Assembly: GCA_037176885.1 (NCBI GenBank)
Contig: JAWWNJ010000154.1
Location: 496,001 to 560,000 of the forward strand
Direction: 5' to 3'
Source of the DNA: Favolaschia claudopus
Lineage: Eukaryota; Basidiomycota; Agaricomycetes; Agaricales; Mycenaceae
Length of the DNA stretch: 64,000 nt
Shown: positions 36,501-51,500 of the stretch, piece after piece
How the letters are laid out: each line of letters begins with the position of its first letter
Numbering within the stretch: the stretch's first letter is position 1
Notes under the pieces: generated by a model
The model's input: the letters and a program-made list of their open reading frames with translations, nothing else
Told to the model about the DNA's origin: nothing
Databases searched by the model: none
Translations under genes and position numbers: made by a program

Positions 36501-39500
36501 TTGGATCATCTCTTGAATTGTACGCGTGGAATATTGGAAATTTTGGGAACTTACGCGTGGAATTATAAGAACTTTTGGCATACGGACGCGTGAAACGGTT
36601 ATTGGATATCTTTCGCGAGTGATATATTGGCGCTTTAACAAGCAAATTAAACACCTAAACCTCTTGAGAAGAGTTACATCTCAAACCTTTGTTGAAACCC
36701 ACACTTCCTGTGTCAACATAGGACTCGTATAGACGTTCTCTGTACAAAGTCAGCAATCGCAAAAGCTTAAGTTTAGTATATTTTGAGTATTAGGATAGTT
36801 GGATTGCCACAGTCTATACTGGACTGGAACCCCGAACCTCGCACGTCGATCTCATAGTGGTTAGGATTATATTTAGGATTTGATTAGGGATTTAATTCCT
36901 TTCATTTCTTGGGTGTTTTCCATAGTTGCCCTATAGTCAGCGTTTCACCGTCGTCCTGATAGTTCCCTCCGAACAAAAGCTGTTTTTGCACCTGTCCATC
37001 CTCAACGATATGTCGATAATTGAGCATGAGCCACTTACCTTGTCCGCCACCAATGCCTTGACCTTGTCTTGGTCTGTTTTGGGGTTAATTTTGTGGCGTT
37101 TGATCTCGGCGGGCGACAACTGCATATAATCTGTAAAGAACCTTTGGGAAACAATGTCCTGGGCGGCGCCTTTGAATCGACCCCGACGAGTTGAGACCAT
37201 TTTCCAGATCTGCAGCATGGTTGAGAACAGTTCTTGGGAAGGGAAGAATGAATGAAAAACCAGCTTAGCCATATCCATTTCGTGCTTGTCCCAGACTGTA
37301 TCATCGAGGACAATTCCATCACGTTCTGCGGCCACGGCCATCTCCTCCACTTTGTCTCGAATGAGCTTCATGAAATCATCGTCACACTCGGGGAAAAGGT
37401 CCTCCTTCAGGACATAGACTATGATCTCGTCTTCTGATTTTCGAATCACATGGCGCCAGCATTTTGGGTAGAAACCTAGCAGAGTTGGGTCGTTTGAGGC
37501 ATCCTGATTCTTACCCCTCTTTCTCTTCCCCTTCCCATCTTCGTCCTCGTCGTCGTCGTCGTCGTCCTCGTCGTCGTCCTCGTCGTCGTCCTCGTCGTCG
37601 TGTTGTAAATGTCGGCTCTTTTTCAGGTCTCTTGGAGCAGGTGGCTTGTGTTGCCTGTTGCGAGAATGGTGCATATCAAGCACTTTTGTAGCTGCATTGA
37701 ACATGAGCTCAATGTCTTATCCCCAGACGAATCATACCTTTTTCACGAGACCCTTGAAGGAAGGCAAGCGTATAAAATTAGATTGTATATTTTACGGTGG
37801 CGATGAACAGCACTTACTGAAGATCTCATTGGAACCGCCATGTCCTGGTGAATTGACTCTTCAGTGAGTAGCAGCAAGGCTTTGCATAGAAAGGGTGCAC
37901 CTTCGGTCTGGCGCTGCTTCCTGGCGGGGGGCTGATGCTCGTCGTCCTCCTCCTCGTCCTCCTCACGGCGCTGCTTCCTGGCAGGCGGCTGCTTCCTGGC
38001 GGGGGGTTGATGCTCGTCGTCCTCCTCGTCGTCCTCCTCACGGCGCTGCTTCCTGGGGGGCGGCTGCTTCCTCGCGGGCGGCTGATCCTCGTCGTCGACG
38101 ACGACACGCCTCTGCTTGCTGGCGGGCAGCTGATGTTCTTCCTCGTCCTCGTAGTCGTCGTCGTCGTCACGCTGGGGTTCGTCCTCGTCTTCTTCTTCCT
38201 GGTAGTCGGAACCGCGCTGGCGTTCATCGTTGTCCATGCCATACTGCTCGTTGTCGTCGCCGTACTGCTCGTTGTCGTCGCCGTACTGCTCGTTGTCGTC
38301 GCCGTACTGCTCGTCCCTGTTATCCCCACTGTTGCTGACAACGGGTTATTCCTTGAGAAGAATGCAAAGTTGGCGGCTTACCCGTGATACTTGGAGAAGC
38401 CATTGGCATTGAAATGCTGCACATAGAGTTATTCATGTGTATGACTTTGCAATGTGTTGCCTACCTCTTCCATGTCTTCCTCCTTCTGTCGTTCCCTCGA
38501 CCGATTCCTCTCGTGTTCTAGGCGGTTGAGCACCTTCACTCGCTGTTTGAATTGATCATCGTTGTCCATGTCAATGTCTGCAATGGTCAGCAAAATTTCG
38601 GAAAGATCATCTGTCCACTTACCTTCTGCATATGGATCGATATCATCTGGTGCAGCTTCGAGAGAGTGTCAACCCGAAGAAGACCAAGGGACGGAAGACT
38701 GACCGCTAAACTGACGCGCGCGCTCCTGCATTTCTTCGCTAAGAGTGTCGCCCTGGCTAAGACCAGCACCGATTGCGTACTCCGGGAATCCTATCAAAAA
38801 CAAGTCAGAATTGAGGATGTGCAAAGCAGTAAGCTTGACTTGGAGTAACGTCGTTGTCTATTGATGCAATGAGTAAGGTTAACGACAAATGAAAGACGTC
38901 TACCTTCATCCTAAGGAAATGTTCTTGAATTCAGTGGACAAAAGACAGTTATAACTCACATCGCTGGCCGGGAGACGCTGTGGGCGCTGCAGCTTCGGTT
39001 TGGGCTGGGACATTGTGCTGAAATCAATGTGCTTTTCTTCCCTCTCTGAACCCTTCCTGCTGGGATATCAATTGAGACAAGTTAAAACAATAAAGAGAGA
39101 ACCATTGCCTGATAGGTGAACGGTTTCGAGGTGTTGGAACCCGGTGCGTCGATGACCGACGGGCAGGCGACCGTGATCGGGAATTCCCTCTCTGTACGGG
39201 CGATCGGCGTTGCAAACGAGAGGGTGGCTCCCGGGGTACCGAGGACGGTTTGGTCTGGTGCGAAGACTTGGTCTGCTCCGAGGACGAGTTGATCTGCTGT
39301 TGCTGCTGCGAGGTGGTCTTCGTCTGCGGCTGCTGCTGCTGCGGCGGCGTGGACGGTTTGGTGTGCTGCTCTGAGAGCGGCTTATCCACGGCAGCCGACC
39401 ACTGGGCCCGGGATATCTTTACTTTCAGCGGCCCCGTTGTCTGCGGTGGTTTCATATTGGTGTCTGGTAGAGGCTGCACTACATCGGCAGCTTTTCTTTT

Positions 39501-42500
39501 CTGTAGACGGTTGTGAGAATAGACAATCAAGGAACACAAGCCTTACTTTGGAGGGCGGTGCATTCTCTGTATCCTGGGACTAGACAAGTTAGTTTCTATT
39601 GCTTCAGTGTAAATAAATCCAACCTTGACCGGCTTTTTTCTCTTTTTTTTCATAGGGGGGGCAGCCGGGTTCTCCTCCTCATCTTCTGGTACCGCGGTGG
39701 TCTTGGTCTTGCGTTTGGGACGAATGGCTTCGCTGTCGCGCTCCAAGCGTTCCCTGCCGCCTTTACCGGCTCCGCTCCTTTTAGATCTCGCTGATAGCAA
39801 GATTCAATAACTGTGGAGAAGAGCATTATAGAGCTGTAAAGTACTCACCGACTGGTGGTGGAGGCGGTTCGTTGTCATCTTCGAAAAGCTGAGCAGGGTC
39901 AGTCTTTGCCTTGATGGTAGGGGGCTTGGGATTTGCGGATTTGGGGCCCATTGGTCGTTGTGTACGTTGTGGTCGTTAGTCCGTTAGTCGTTACAAAAAA
40001 AAAAGACGGAGAAAGAAGAAGAAAGAAAAAGACAAAGGGCAAACTCCCATCACGTGAACGTGATTGATTTCCTTTGGTCCAAATTTAGGGTGCCGAGACG
40101 CTGCAGAAAATGCTTTTCAGTCATCCCAGTCTTTATACTTACATATTTATTTGCTATAAAGTGTGGTGTAAACATTCAAATGCGTGCGTGACATGGAATG
40201 TAAGTAGAGATGCAATGTCCGTCAGTCAAAACGGTCAGTAGGAGGTTCTTTGGGCCGACAAATGTCGTCTGGAAATTGTAGAGTGATGCCTTCTTGATTT
40301 TTAAGACGGAATGGAGCTCTTGAAGACTTGTACACTGCCTGCCGTGCAGCGAAGGAAGACCGACATGGCGGCAGCAGCTCCCTTTGACTGGACACCAAGA
40401 GACTTGAACACGGCCTGCCCACCGCGCGGCGAATGAGGAGGCAGGCGAAGGCTGAGCGCGACAGTAGGCAATTTCAAGCGCCGTGAAGTTGCGGGTGACG
40501 AAGGTAGGGTTGGATGAAGGTACAGACGAGATGAGTTCTCGAGAGAATATTAGATTGAGACTCAGTGGACATGATTGCAGACAACGTACCTTGGTGGACA
40601 CCAACTCCGACAAGGCGTATCAACGGCAGCAACATTGGAGGCGTCGACAGACACCGATGAAGGCAGGGGTGCGGTGTACTTGTATGACCAGGTCTTGACG
40701 TCGAGGGTGGCACGAGCGAGGGAGTTGAAGGACGGGTGCCTCCAACTCGTAGTAAACAACAGAGCGGCGCTGAAGGTCACTGTGTACCATGACTCCAACG
40801 CGAATAGATTTGGAAGGAAACACGAGGAAACGACGCTCTCGGAAGTGGGAGTCAACGTTGCTGCGAATGAATTGAGAAACAATTGTAAAGTTGGGTAGGC
40901 CAAAACTTACTCGCTGGAAACCGTCTGCAGCAGTCCACCCATCTGCCAGGCAGCCAAGCCACCCTTGAAATGGCCAAGGAGACTCTTCTGCGCGACGATC
41001 GGAACGGCGTTGCTTTGGGTGCGGCCAATTGTACTGAAGATAAAGATATCGTTCCAAATACGAGTCTCATTCACCTGGAAATGGATGTTAGCAAGGGAGA
41101 TCATTCAAGAGCGATCAACTCACGTTCGCCTTAATGCTGGTGCCGTGAATAGACAGAACTCCGACATCGATGCCCCAGACAGCAAGAACACGATGGATAG
41201 GTGCAACACGAGGGTCCGCGCCCTGGAGCATTCCACACATGGCCAGCGCATCCTTGTCCTGTTGCGCATCCTCCTTCGCAACGCGAGATGTGAAGGATTC
41301 ATCGTTGATGGGCTCCCCTTGTGACTTGCGAAGCTGAATCTCTTCCTGGAGCTGCGAGTGCTCGTGATTGAGCCATTGTGATATTTGTGTGCGACGGTAA
41401 ACGAGGTCGATGATAGGAATGGGGTTCTTGTAAGATATTTGCCTTGCGATGCTGAGTGGACCAAGACCAGGAGCAGGGATAGAAGGGCATGCTTTGTCGC
41501 TATGGAAGACGATAAGCTTAGCAGATTCAAAGACTAGAATAATCAACGACATACGTCGAAGTGAAAGCAAGGATACCGCGGATTGGGCAGCCAAGATCCA
41601 GGGCTGTCTTTGCGCTCATGACCATATGCACACCCGTGCCTTGAGCATCCATAAACTGTGCGATAGTAAGTCAGGTACCACTCCAAGGCAGTAAAAGACC
41701 ACGCACCGTTGTCGCTGGACGAGACATATCCGCCGGTTCGCGGCCCATCACAAACTCAGTTTCGGCTTTGCTTGTGGCTTGCATATTGGTGAACTCATAC
41801 GAGTCTTCTTCAAAGCCTGTAGTAAACCTCCCTCGCAGGTAGGACAGATTGTCGTCACGGTAGGTGTCAAGGGCGCAAGGCTTCATGTTATCCAGTGCGA
41901 TGAAATTCACTCTTCATGGCCTGTTTCCTTTGCGAAGAAACGGCTTAACGAGTCGAGCCTCTCCCTGATTTCGAAGGGCAGGAATACTGTGCCCTGAGTT
42001 GACCTAGAGGGTTGAGGAAAACCGGGCACAGGCGTTGATCGGGAAGTAATTGGTGGTCTTGTAAATGGGACGAGACGACAGTCTACGGTTTGCAGCAGCG
42101 ACAGTAGGTCGAGAGATTGGTCTGAAAGAGGATCTGAAACTTGAGGATTAGAACAGAAGAAACAGAGCTGAGAGAGTAACGCACGCAACGAAAAGCGATG
42201 GCCCTAACTCCGTCCAGAATGAGGACAAACTCCAGATATCGACAGAGAGGCGCGAGTGGAGGTAAGATTGAAAGAAGGTGAGCGCTCGAGTAACGGTATG
42301 TGGTGAAAGTGATTGGTGGTGGCAAGAGGCAAGGTGAAAACACGGTCACACGGTGAAGTTCGTAAACGGAAAAGACGATGTATTGCAACTAAGACGTTAT
42401 AGAGTAGTAAAACTCTTTCGTGAACCACCTCGATAGCCAAAAATCATCCCAGTAATCTAAGCTAGTCTCCTTGGTCAACTTCCTGTTTGCCTCCCGCCCG

Positions 42501-45500
42501 AACTTTGGTTGCAATTCGGCCGCAGCTCTGAGACGGTCCAGAGGAACAACATCTCCCAGAGCAACGCCACCTGCCCTCTTTGCTCTCTTGAGCACATATT
42601 GGCCGCTGGTAGGGTCAGGGAATTTTCCTTTCCCTCCTCCATTCGGGTTTTCTTGAGGAACAATAGCAAATTTCTGAACATATGCGAGGAATCCCTCAGT
42701 CCCAATCGGCTGAGCATAGCCAGATTGCAGGACCACACGAAAAATCAGACGAAGCTGGCATACGACATGGCCTAAAATCGTAGGATCAGGATGGAACCAA
42801 TTTGATTATGTGAACACTCACCGTCCATTCCACACTTTGTCCAACAATAAGCTGGGTCGTCATTGACTATGACTGCATCTGCTCTTCCTTTCTTCCACTG
42901 ACCATCGGGGGGCCATGCATTGATAGTAGCGGGTACATCGACTTTATCGCGGTGAAATGTTTTAGATTGTAAGCGAACGCTCCTCCAATATTCCAGTTTT
43001 TTGATGCTATGTAAATCAGTCCTGTGTAATATGGGCCTGTGGCCACCGATGGGCAGTAGCGAGCCGTTTCGAGCGCGGTGTAGATATGCTGCCAGAGCAT
43101 CAGGCAAGTCGGGTAGATTGAATTTAGTTACAAGGTCGTCCAAAGTAATCTGTCGACCCGTGTGATCCCTGGAAAGATGGAAGGCAGTCGAATTGTCGGT
43201 GCTTGTGAATGTTCGGTACGGCTGCGGTGCTTGCGGGTACGCACCGCTAGCCAACAGCGAGCTTTGCTTGAAGTAATTGACCTGGGACCTAGAAGTTCCC
43301 GAAAGCCTGGAAACAGGTTCGATGATATTTAGAAGTTCTGATGTGCTGTTGACAGAAAGTGCTGGTTCATCTTCTTGAATACACTGATCCAGATGACGGT
43401 CATCAAGGTGTTGTCCGAAATCGACACCAGCATTCGCCATCGAAGTCGATAAATCAAATCGTCGACATTTTTCCAGGCGATCGAGATGCCTGCATATTTG
43501 CGCCTCGTGTCCCTGATTATTGGAGTTATATGCTGGGTCCTTAACCAGCGTAATATGGGCGCGTTCGGTAACATCTGCTGTCCATTGCATGGGTACACCT
43601 GAAATCCTGACAGACGGTACAACGCTTTGCAAGAATTCCAGTTTGGGGATCCTCCTAAAACATAGTCATGAGCAGCGTTTTCTGAGACGAAAAGAATATG
43701 GTACCAATGATCGATTGGTCCTTTTTTGCCCCGACGGGCACCAGCCTTCAGGATGGCATCCTTGTGAGCATGAAAATCGGCTAGAGATTGGGTCATTTTT
43801 TGCAAGTCTGTGTCTGTGAGCTGAGGCGCTTGGCCTTGGTAGAAGAAATCGTTGAGGCTGGCGACGACTTTGAGAAACTCCTTTGGAACAGCACCAGCAA
43901 TCACTCCCACAATGTAACGTTGTATGTCTCGATGCTCTCGACCCGTGGTTTGCTTCCCCCTAGAAATCCCTTCCTTGAAATGGCGCATTCCGGTGTGAGG
44001 ACGGAGAATGGAAAAGCGAAAATCAATCTCGGCAGCGCCGACGTGCTGCTGACACCATTTACAGACATGGTCGTAAAACATCTTCAACCAATGATGGAGG
44101 ATCTCTGGAGTGAGGAACCGTGCTGGATCCGAGAATGCCCACTCTCTCCAGAAAGGGAGATGCACACCGTTGAGACCCAAAGCTTTGGCTGCTTTGATGT
44201 ATGCCTCCAAGTCATTCCAAGGATCGTACTCCTTCGCCAGATCTCGGAGATGAGTGAGGGTGTAGGAAGCGGTACGGGGAGGATGAAGAAAAGGGTCTCC
44301 AAATTGCTTGTAATTTGCTTGGGTAACGGAGGAGTGGTTAGCTGCAGCACAGGCCACAAGCAAAGATTCTGGGGTATCGACAATTTGAGATACCAGTGGC
44401 GTAAAGCCCCAATGAACACACCCCAAAGGATCCTCCATCAATACTCCGACCTTAGCCGCTTCTATGAGAGGCTGCAGAGTCCATTCCATAACCGCATGAT
44501 ATTCTCGATTGACCAAAACGCCGGCCACCTCTGGGTTTTTCTCCAGGAATTTGAAAATGGGTACAAGACAAAACAACATGAAAGCATGGTTAGATGCTTT
44601 CATTCGAAACTCCTCATCAATATTGGCAAGAGAAATCAGAGCAGGATACGCCTGCTTATTTCCCGTCATGGTAGTAAGCTGTGTCTTGTCGGTCGATATG
44701 ACGGTGCCCAACAGAGTCGCGTCTTTAGGCAATTGTTTCTGGGGAGAATGATCAGCGCTGAATGCCTCTGAAAATGAGATATCGATACCTGGATATCCCA
44801 AGCTCCGTCGCTTGATAACCACTCATTATAGACCCTTACCAACTTCCCTGCATTCGTCCACAGCTTGAATGGAGTGAAATGCACAAAGTCTTGGATGAGA
44901 GGATTGCTCATCAGAGCTTGCAAACACTCCAGAGGATCCCGATAGAAAAGGGTGAGTGGTCGCTTCACGGGACGTTGATAGGGCCGCTCAGCGGCTATGC
45001 ATGAAACCACAGAAATTTATCAATTTCTGTACCTATCAGCGGGAGGAAGTAAGGCTAGGATCACAGAAGATATACTCTACCTCGAGGGTAGTATCTTATT
45101 GCTTAAGATGGCCGATAAGCCAGCGGGACATCATCATCTGGTAGCGGGAGCTTAGCGACGTCTCCCTAAACATGGGAACGGGACTCTGTCTTCAACTACT
45201 ACTACTGTTGGGCCGAGAGCGTAGCGGGAAACCGTTGCCTTAAGGTGCCGGAGGCCACCAAGAGGAATTACCAAAACCCCGATGTTAGGTGCTAACCCGC
45301 CGAACCACCATCGACGAATCAGACGGACGGACAGACGAACTCATTAGTACTGGCGGGGATATGCCGCCGGGAACATCACCTTAGGCGGGTCAAACAAGGC
45401 CTCACGGGAGGGCCAGATCAAGGAAGACTTGATCCTACACGAGCAGCGGGCTTATCGCCGAGGACCCGACTAGGGCCGGCGAGTGGACTGGATCAGACGG

Positions 45501-48500
45501 GGAGCATCGGCTGCCTCGGGTTCACTAAGCGGGGAGACCAACCGACGATGCCGGTGTCAAATACCGTTGATATCGGGGAGTCTCTCGGCGAGTGGCGAAC
45601 CCTTGGATTATATCGGCTTGTCCTGCTTCAAGCGGGAGCCTCTTTCCTGATGACAGAAGAACTCAGAAGAACTTGACCGCACTCAAACCGCCACCAGCAC
45701 GGATGGCGGGAGGCAACCTTGGCCTTTACTCGACCAGCGGCAAGCAGCCATTATGAAGAAGATATTTCGTGTCTCTCCCTGGAGACATGGCAACCAGCAC
45801 GCCATTGCACTGCAATAAGGCGCAATACCCACCCGCCCGCATGGACTTGCTCCGGGAGGCAGTCTTTTCACTCACGACTCGCAATCCTGAATATACCATT
45901 GGTTCCCAGCGGGCGCGGCATCAAACTTGGACACTCTCTCATCACGATTTTATTTGGTTGTTTCTGCTCCCGCTGCATGTATTTAATCTCCCGGTGTACT
46001 TTTTGTTACTCAGTCAATTACCTACCCGTAGACAAGGGCAGTTTGTAGCGGACTCTAGAATTTGAATTGAAGCTTTGAAAGAGACTAGACTTGATATCTG
46101 AGAGAGACTCGAGTGATACGGAAAGACTTGTGGCATACCGAGCCGCCAGAACTTTGAGAGCCCCGCCAGCCTTTGAGCCCGCGCCCTCCTGAAATACGAA
46201 GCCCCGTCTCTTGCAGTTCCGCACTATAACCAAGACCCCCGTTCGTGCTTGATTCCGCGCCGTCGACGCCCCGTGTGCCCTGCCGTTCCGCGGTATTCAA
46301 AGACCCCCGTTCGAGCTCGCCGCCGCGTAGTGGTGTAAGTGCCCCGGCCACTGTTAGTGTCCGCGCCATCGACGTAAGAGCCCCGCTCCTCGCCAGAGCC
46401 GCGCCAGTTGAATAAGAACCCCGTCCCGCTGAGCCGCGCCTTCTGCCCGCCGGTTGTCATCCAGAAAGCTTCTTCCCGGTTGACGATCCACTACCGGGCG
46501 ACGCTTTTCTATTGGCACGGAGACCCTCCCCGCTAGACTCAGAATTTCTCATTTCGAAGTCTCAGAAAGAGTGACTCTTCCCTTCTCCCGCTGCGAATCG
46601 TTTTGCCCGCTACGTTCTCGCTAGACAATCTAGTAGTTCGTCCCGCTCAAACGTAGCGACCTTGATTGATTGAAGCTTGCCCAAGTATTCTGAGGGACGA
46701 TACGTGCTCCCGCCACCCCGAACAACACACACACACACGTCGTATTGGATTAGATTTAGTGATTTTATATTTCGGTATACTTCACGCCTACACCCACACG
46801 CACCGTTTCATCTGGAGCCCACCGCGAGGGGTGACAGATTATTTGTGTCAAGTCGAAAGAAATCACTTGTGGACGCTGCTATAAACTAGCACGAACCATC
46901 CGCCGGTTGACTCGAGAATAGAATATACACCCGCCCGTTGAGCCTTTAGCTCCAGGCCCGCGATAGAAGATTTTGCCATTTAGTTTCGGAGGAGACGTGG
47001 CTTCAGAAGGACGATCCGCTAGAGTACCACCACCAAAACCTCGATCTACCAACACTAGCCTACGCGCCGCTGCTGCCGCTCTCGATCTCGAACTTGCCGA
47101 TTCTTCCCTCCCGCCTGTTGCTCTCGCCCGGGAAATCTATTCTCTGCGCGGACGATCCCAAGCACAAGCTTATCGTGCCCGCCGAACCCAGTCGTTGAGC
47201 CCCTCTGCTCCGCTGGAACAACAAACCCCGACTCAACCGCCCGGCACTAGACCTGTTACGCCCGACGGTGCAGCTACCCAGTCGTCAACGACTCTCTCGT
47301 CTGTCTCTTCACCACTACTCCAAACTTCACCAACCCCTTCAAACAATCCGATGGCTGAAGACGGCAATAATACTGTCGCCCGAGGAAAGAAGCGCGCGCC
47401 GGAACCATGGGACAGGAACGCCCCGCTCTTCAAAGAAGATGAGCCGGAGGAACTCGTTCGTTTCCTGGACCATGTGGAGCGTATGATGGAATTAGATGAG
47501 ACGCCGGCCGACAAGAAGAACGAGTTCGTCTGCCGCTACACCGCTCAAGCTACGGCTGAAGAGTGGCGGCAGTTCGACTCGTTCTCCAAGACGTTCGACG
47601 ACTTTAAGAAAGAAATCCTGGAAAATTAGCCGTCAGTCGTCGACCAGAAGAAGGGCTCTGTGCAGAAATTGCACAAGCAGCTTCGTAAGTTCGCTGAAGA
47701 GGGGATTGACCGGGATGATGAGGACGAGCTCATGCGCCTCACGCGAACCATGAACGTCGAGGCGAACAAACTCCTCGATTCAAACTTGATTTCGCACCGG
47801 GAAGCCCTCCCGATGTTCTTCTCCAAATTGACTCGCGAGTTTAAGGAGCGAATCCTGGAGAATCTCGAGAGGAAACCTCCCGCTGAGGACGACGACGAGC
47901 CGGACGCCCGCTCATGGACGCTGGCCGAAGTCATGAGCGAGGCCAAAAAGATCGCGAAACGTTCGACCGCCAACTCGGAGTTCTTTGGCACTTCTGATCG
48001 AGGTTACTCGAGCAAGTCGAAGAGCGCCAGCGGCTCTGGACGAGCGTCGAGCGGGCGGTCGATTCTCCCGAATCCGAACGTTGCGATTAAGAAAGAAGAA
48101 GAGGACCCTAACAAGGCCCTTCTTGAGACGATTAAGGTGTCGGTCGTCACTATGATGGAGCGGCTGGATAATCAGACCTCCCAATTAAAAGAGATCGACG
48201 CCGCGACCAAGAAGAAGATGGCTGAGTTAGAGTCCTTCTATAAGTCCCTACCGGGCAGAGTCCCAGGCGCCGCTGACTCCCAGTCTTACCCGCGAATGCC
48301 TACCGTGCAATTCAAAGGGAACCTGGCGGATCAGGGGTGTCTTTATTGCGACAAGTTTGGGCATTTTAGAGATAAGTGTCTCATCCGGCAAGCCCACATA
48401 GGGAGTGGAAAGATGAAGGTCGTAGGGTTCAGAGACTGTTTCCCCGATGGGATACCTATCCCGAAAGACGGGCACAAGTCCAAGAAGCAGCAGGTAGAGG

Positions 48501-51500
48501 AGTACCGCCCGGCCGCCCAACCAACGGCCGCTGCGCAAAACTACCAGTCTGTCTTCGCTCAGCTCTCCGTCCTTGACATGGACGAGCAGGAGCTGGAAGC
48601 CGCGCAAGCCGCGTTCAGCCAGAACGAGGAATTCTACTATGACCCGAGAGAAGAAGAATTGGTTTCCTTGCGAGCTGAGCAAGTAAACCTCCAGCGGCAA
48701 GTGACGCAACTCCAGTCGCATGGTTCAGGGGGTGTTCAACCACCCCTTGTGGCTCATCAAAGCCAACCTCCCCCGCCGCAATTCGACGCCAACGCTGTTG
48801 CGATTCTACTGGCGGCTGTCTCAGCGAACTCTCGCTCTCCCAACGGGGCTGGTCCCTCCCGAACGGGGAACAGCGCCGAAGGAGAGCATTTTTAGAGAGT
48901 TCGAGGAAGGGGGCAAAGGGGAAACCCAGTGCGGATAAGCCCCCGGAGAACAGACAAGTACGCCCGCCTGTAGGAAAGAAAATGGAAGTTGTGATGCCGA
49001 AGTTGCCCTACAAGCCGAGGACGCTGCGAAAGCCCGCTGTCGAAGCACAGCCGGCGATCGTTGAAACCAAGGAGAAAGGGCGGGAGGAGACAGAAGAACA
49101 AAATGGCGCTCAGCCGCCGGAGCTTCCGTATAGGAACGTTCCTCCGGTCAAGCCAGCCAAAAGGCCCAACGAACCTAGAGTTCGGCCGGCGGGAGATCCG
49201 CCGTTAGTGGCCAACGAAAAGAACTACGAGTTGAAGGCGCCCGTAGAGGACCAGGACGATGAGGAGGTCGAATCCTTGATAAAGGAGATCTTCGGAAACC
49301 TGGAAATAGCTCTCCCGCTGGGGAGACTGTTCGCCCTCAGCCCGAAGTTGCTGCGCCAGGCTAAGGCGTTGCTCTCGAAAAAGAGGGTCTCGCCCGCTGT
49401 TCGAGTAACCCTAGAACAGTTGATTAGCCACGCAGAGAAAGAAGCCGACGAAGACGATGAGTCCTCCAGCGTAACCGTTGAGGACCTACCTTACGAGGTA
49501 ATAGTTCAGGTCGCGACAGCGGCCGACGGACTTATACCAGCGGGAGCCCTGATCACCGTCGACCCAGTAGTCCAATATTGGCAGTCGATAGTGGAGGGAG
49601 AGCCGGTAAGGGATGTCTTCGTCGCCATCTCCGACAATGCTTCTGCCGGAGAATCAGCGGCCCTGAGGGTAGTCTTCCCGCTCATTCACGGCGCCGCTGA
49701 AGTTGAATGTATTCTGGACGGTGGATCGCAGATCGTGTCCATGGCCCTGTCGGTAGCCACCGAACTAGGAGTCAGCTGGGACCCAGATAACTGCATCCAC
49801 ATGATGAGCGCCAACGGGCAAACCGAGAAGTCAGTCGGTCTGGCCAGGAACGTCCCCTTCAGGTTCGGTGACATGACGGTGTACCTTCAAGTGCATGTCA
49901 TACGAAACCCGGCCTACAAGGTGCTGTTGGGGCGACCCTTCGAAATCCTGACCGCCAGCGGTATCAAAAATACCTCTGACGGGAACCAGTTCCTGACTTT
50001 GACCGACCCCTCCACGCAGAAGCGGGTGGTCGTCCCTACCTTCCCCAGAGGCCAGCGGCGACAGGTGCGGCGCGTCCAGAACGACGCATCACCGGCTGAG
50101 CAGCCGAGCAGCCAGGAGGAGCAAAATTTTCAGAATTCGAGGAGTTGATTAACCATCAAGGAGAATTAGCGGTTCAGATAGAACTGGACGAGAATAATGT
50201 TCCTAGAATTTGCGCTTTGATGAAGTCTGGAGAAGAGGGATTTTCGATGGCCGAGACGAAAATGGCCTACCTGGCGGCTGCCATGCCAGAAATTGATGAT
50301 GAACCCGCTGCTCAGTTATTCCAAGAATACAACGAGCAGCTGACAGAAGGAAAGGAAGTCGGTGAATCCTATGTGGCTATCGTAGCCAACATAACGGACA
50401 AAGTCAGAGAAAAACTGAAGGATCCGGCCGCTGTGTTTATGACAGCCGGCATCGATATTGAGTCGGTTAGGCAAGAGCAATCTCGTCATTCAGCGGGGGA
50501 GCGCTGTCAGTGCTGTGACTACGCCGATTGGGTAGTACCCGGGTTTGAACACAATGAGACGAAAGTCGCTTTGATGGAGGAAATCATTCCCGAGGATCAC
50601 CCGCCCGAAGTCGAGGTGAAGGAGGTGTTCTCGAAGAAGTATAAACCGGTAGCGCTAAAAGTAAAGCCGGTCCTCGAGCCGCTCCCTCCCGAGTTCAGGA
50701 TAGAAAGGAATATCATCGGGGATCCATTGCAGAACCTCGTCCCGCTAGACCCTCACCCGCCAGAATTCGTTCCCGTCGGGAGATACACTGCGGAGAGGAA
50801 GGCGGTGGTAGACGAACTGCATGACGATGGATTCTTGAATGATGAAGAGATGAAGCTGGTTCATCATATGTTATCTATACACGAAAATACGGTAGCATGG
50901 GATGACAGCGAAAGAGGAACGTTCAGAACGGATTTCTTCCCGCCAGTAAAGTTCCCGGTGAAGCCAGACCATAAGGTTTGGGTGGAGAGAAATATTCCCA
51001 TCCCGCCGGGGCAGCTGGAGGAAGTCTGCAAGGTGCTTAGGGCGAGTATCGATGCCAATATATATGAACCGTCTAATGGCTCGTATCGCACCAAGTACTT
51101 TGGGGTTCTGAAGAGTGATAAGAAGTCAATTCGGTTAGTGCATTCGCTGGAGCCGCTGAACGCGGTAACCATTGCACACTCTGGGGTGCCTCCCGGCGCC
51201 GCGGATCTGGCCGAACATTTCGCAGGAAGGGCTTGTGGGTCCACGTTTGATCTTTACTCTGGGTACAACCACCGGCTGATTGACCCGGAATCTCGAGATT
51301 ACACAACCTTCCAAACTCCGTTTGGTGCGCTTCGATTGGTAAGATTGCCGCAGGGTTGGACCAACTCGGTGCCGATCTTCCACGAAGACGTAACTTACAT
51401 CCTGCGAGATGAAATTCCTGCGGTTACCCGGCCGTATATAGATGACGTGCCTGTCGCCGGCGGCTTCACTCGATACGAAAAGCCTGACGGGACGTACGAG

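Larger units (their letters stand above)
26178..36947 (+). mobile_element. Element 1: non-autonomous LTR retrotransposon with antisense gene cassette, 10,770 bp
   Basis: Two 1322-bp LTRs (26178-27499 and 35626-36947) begin TG and end CA and by eye differ at one position (C at 27343, T at 36791). The 4-bp direct repeat CCGT flanks the element (26174-26177 and 36948-36951). A primer-binding site follows the 5' LTR and a polypurine tract precedes the 3' LTR. Only the ends of gag-pol remain (27688 to about 28343), so it must move with enzymes from a relative. About 6.6 kb of the interior codes on the minus strand for three intact multi-exon genes (C1, B1, A1). Near-identical LTRs indicate very recent insertion. 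Confidence 0.93.
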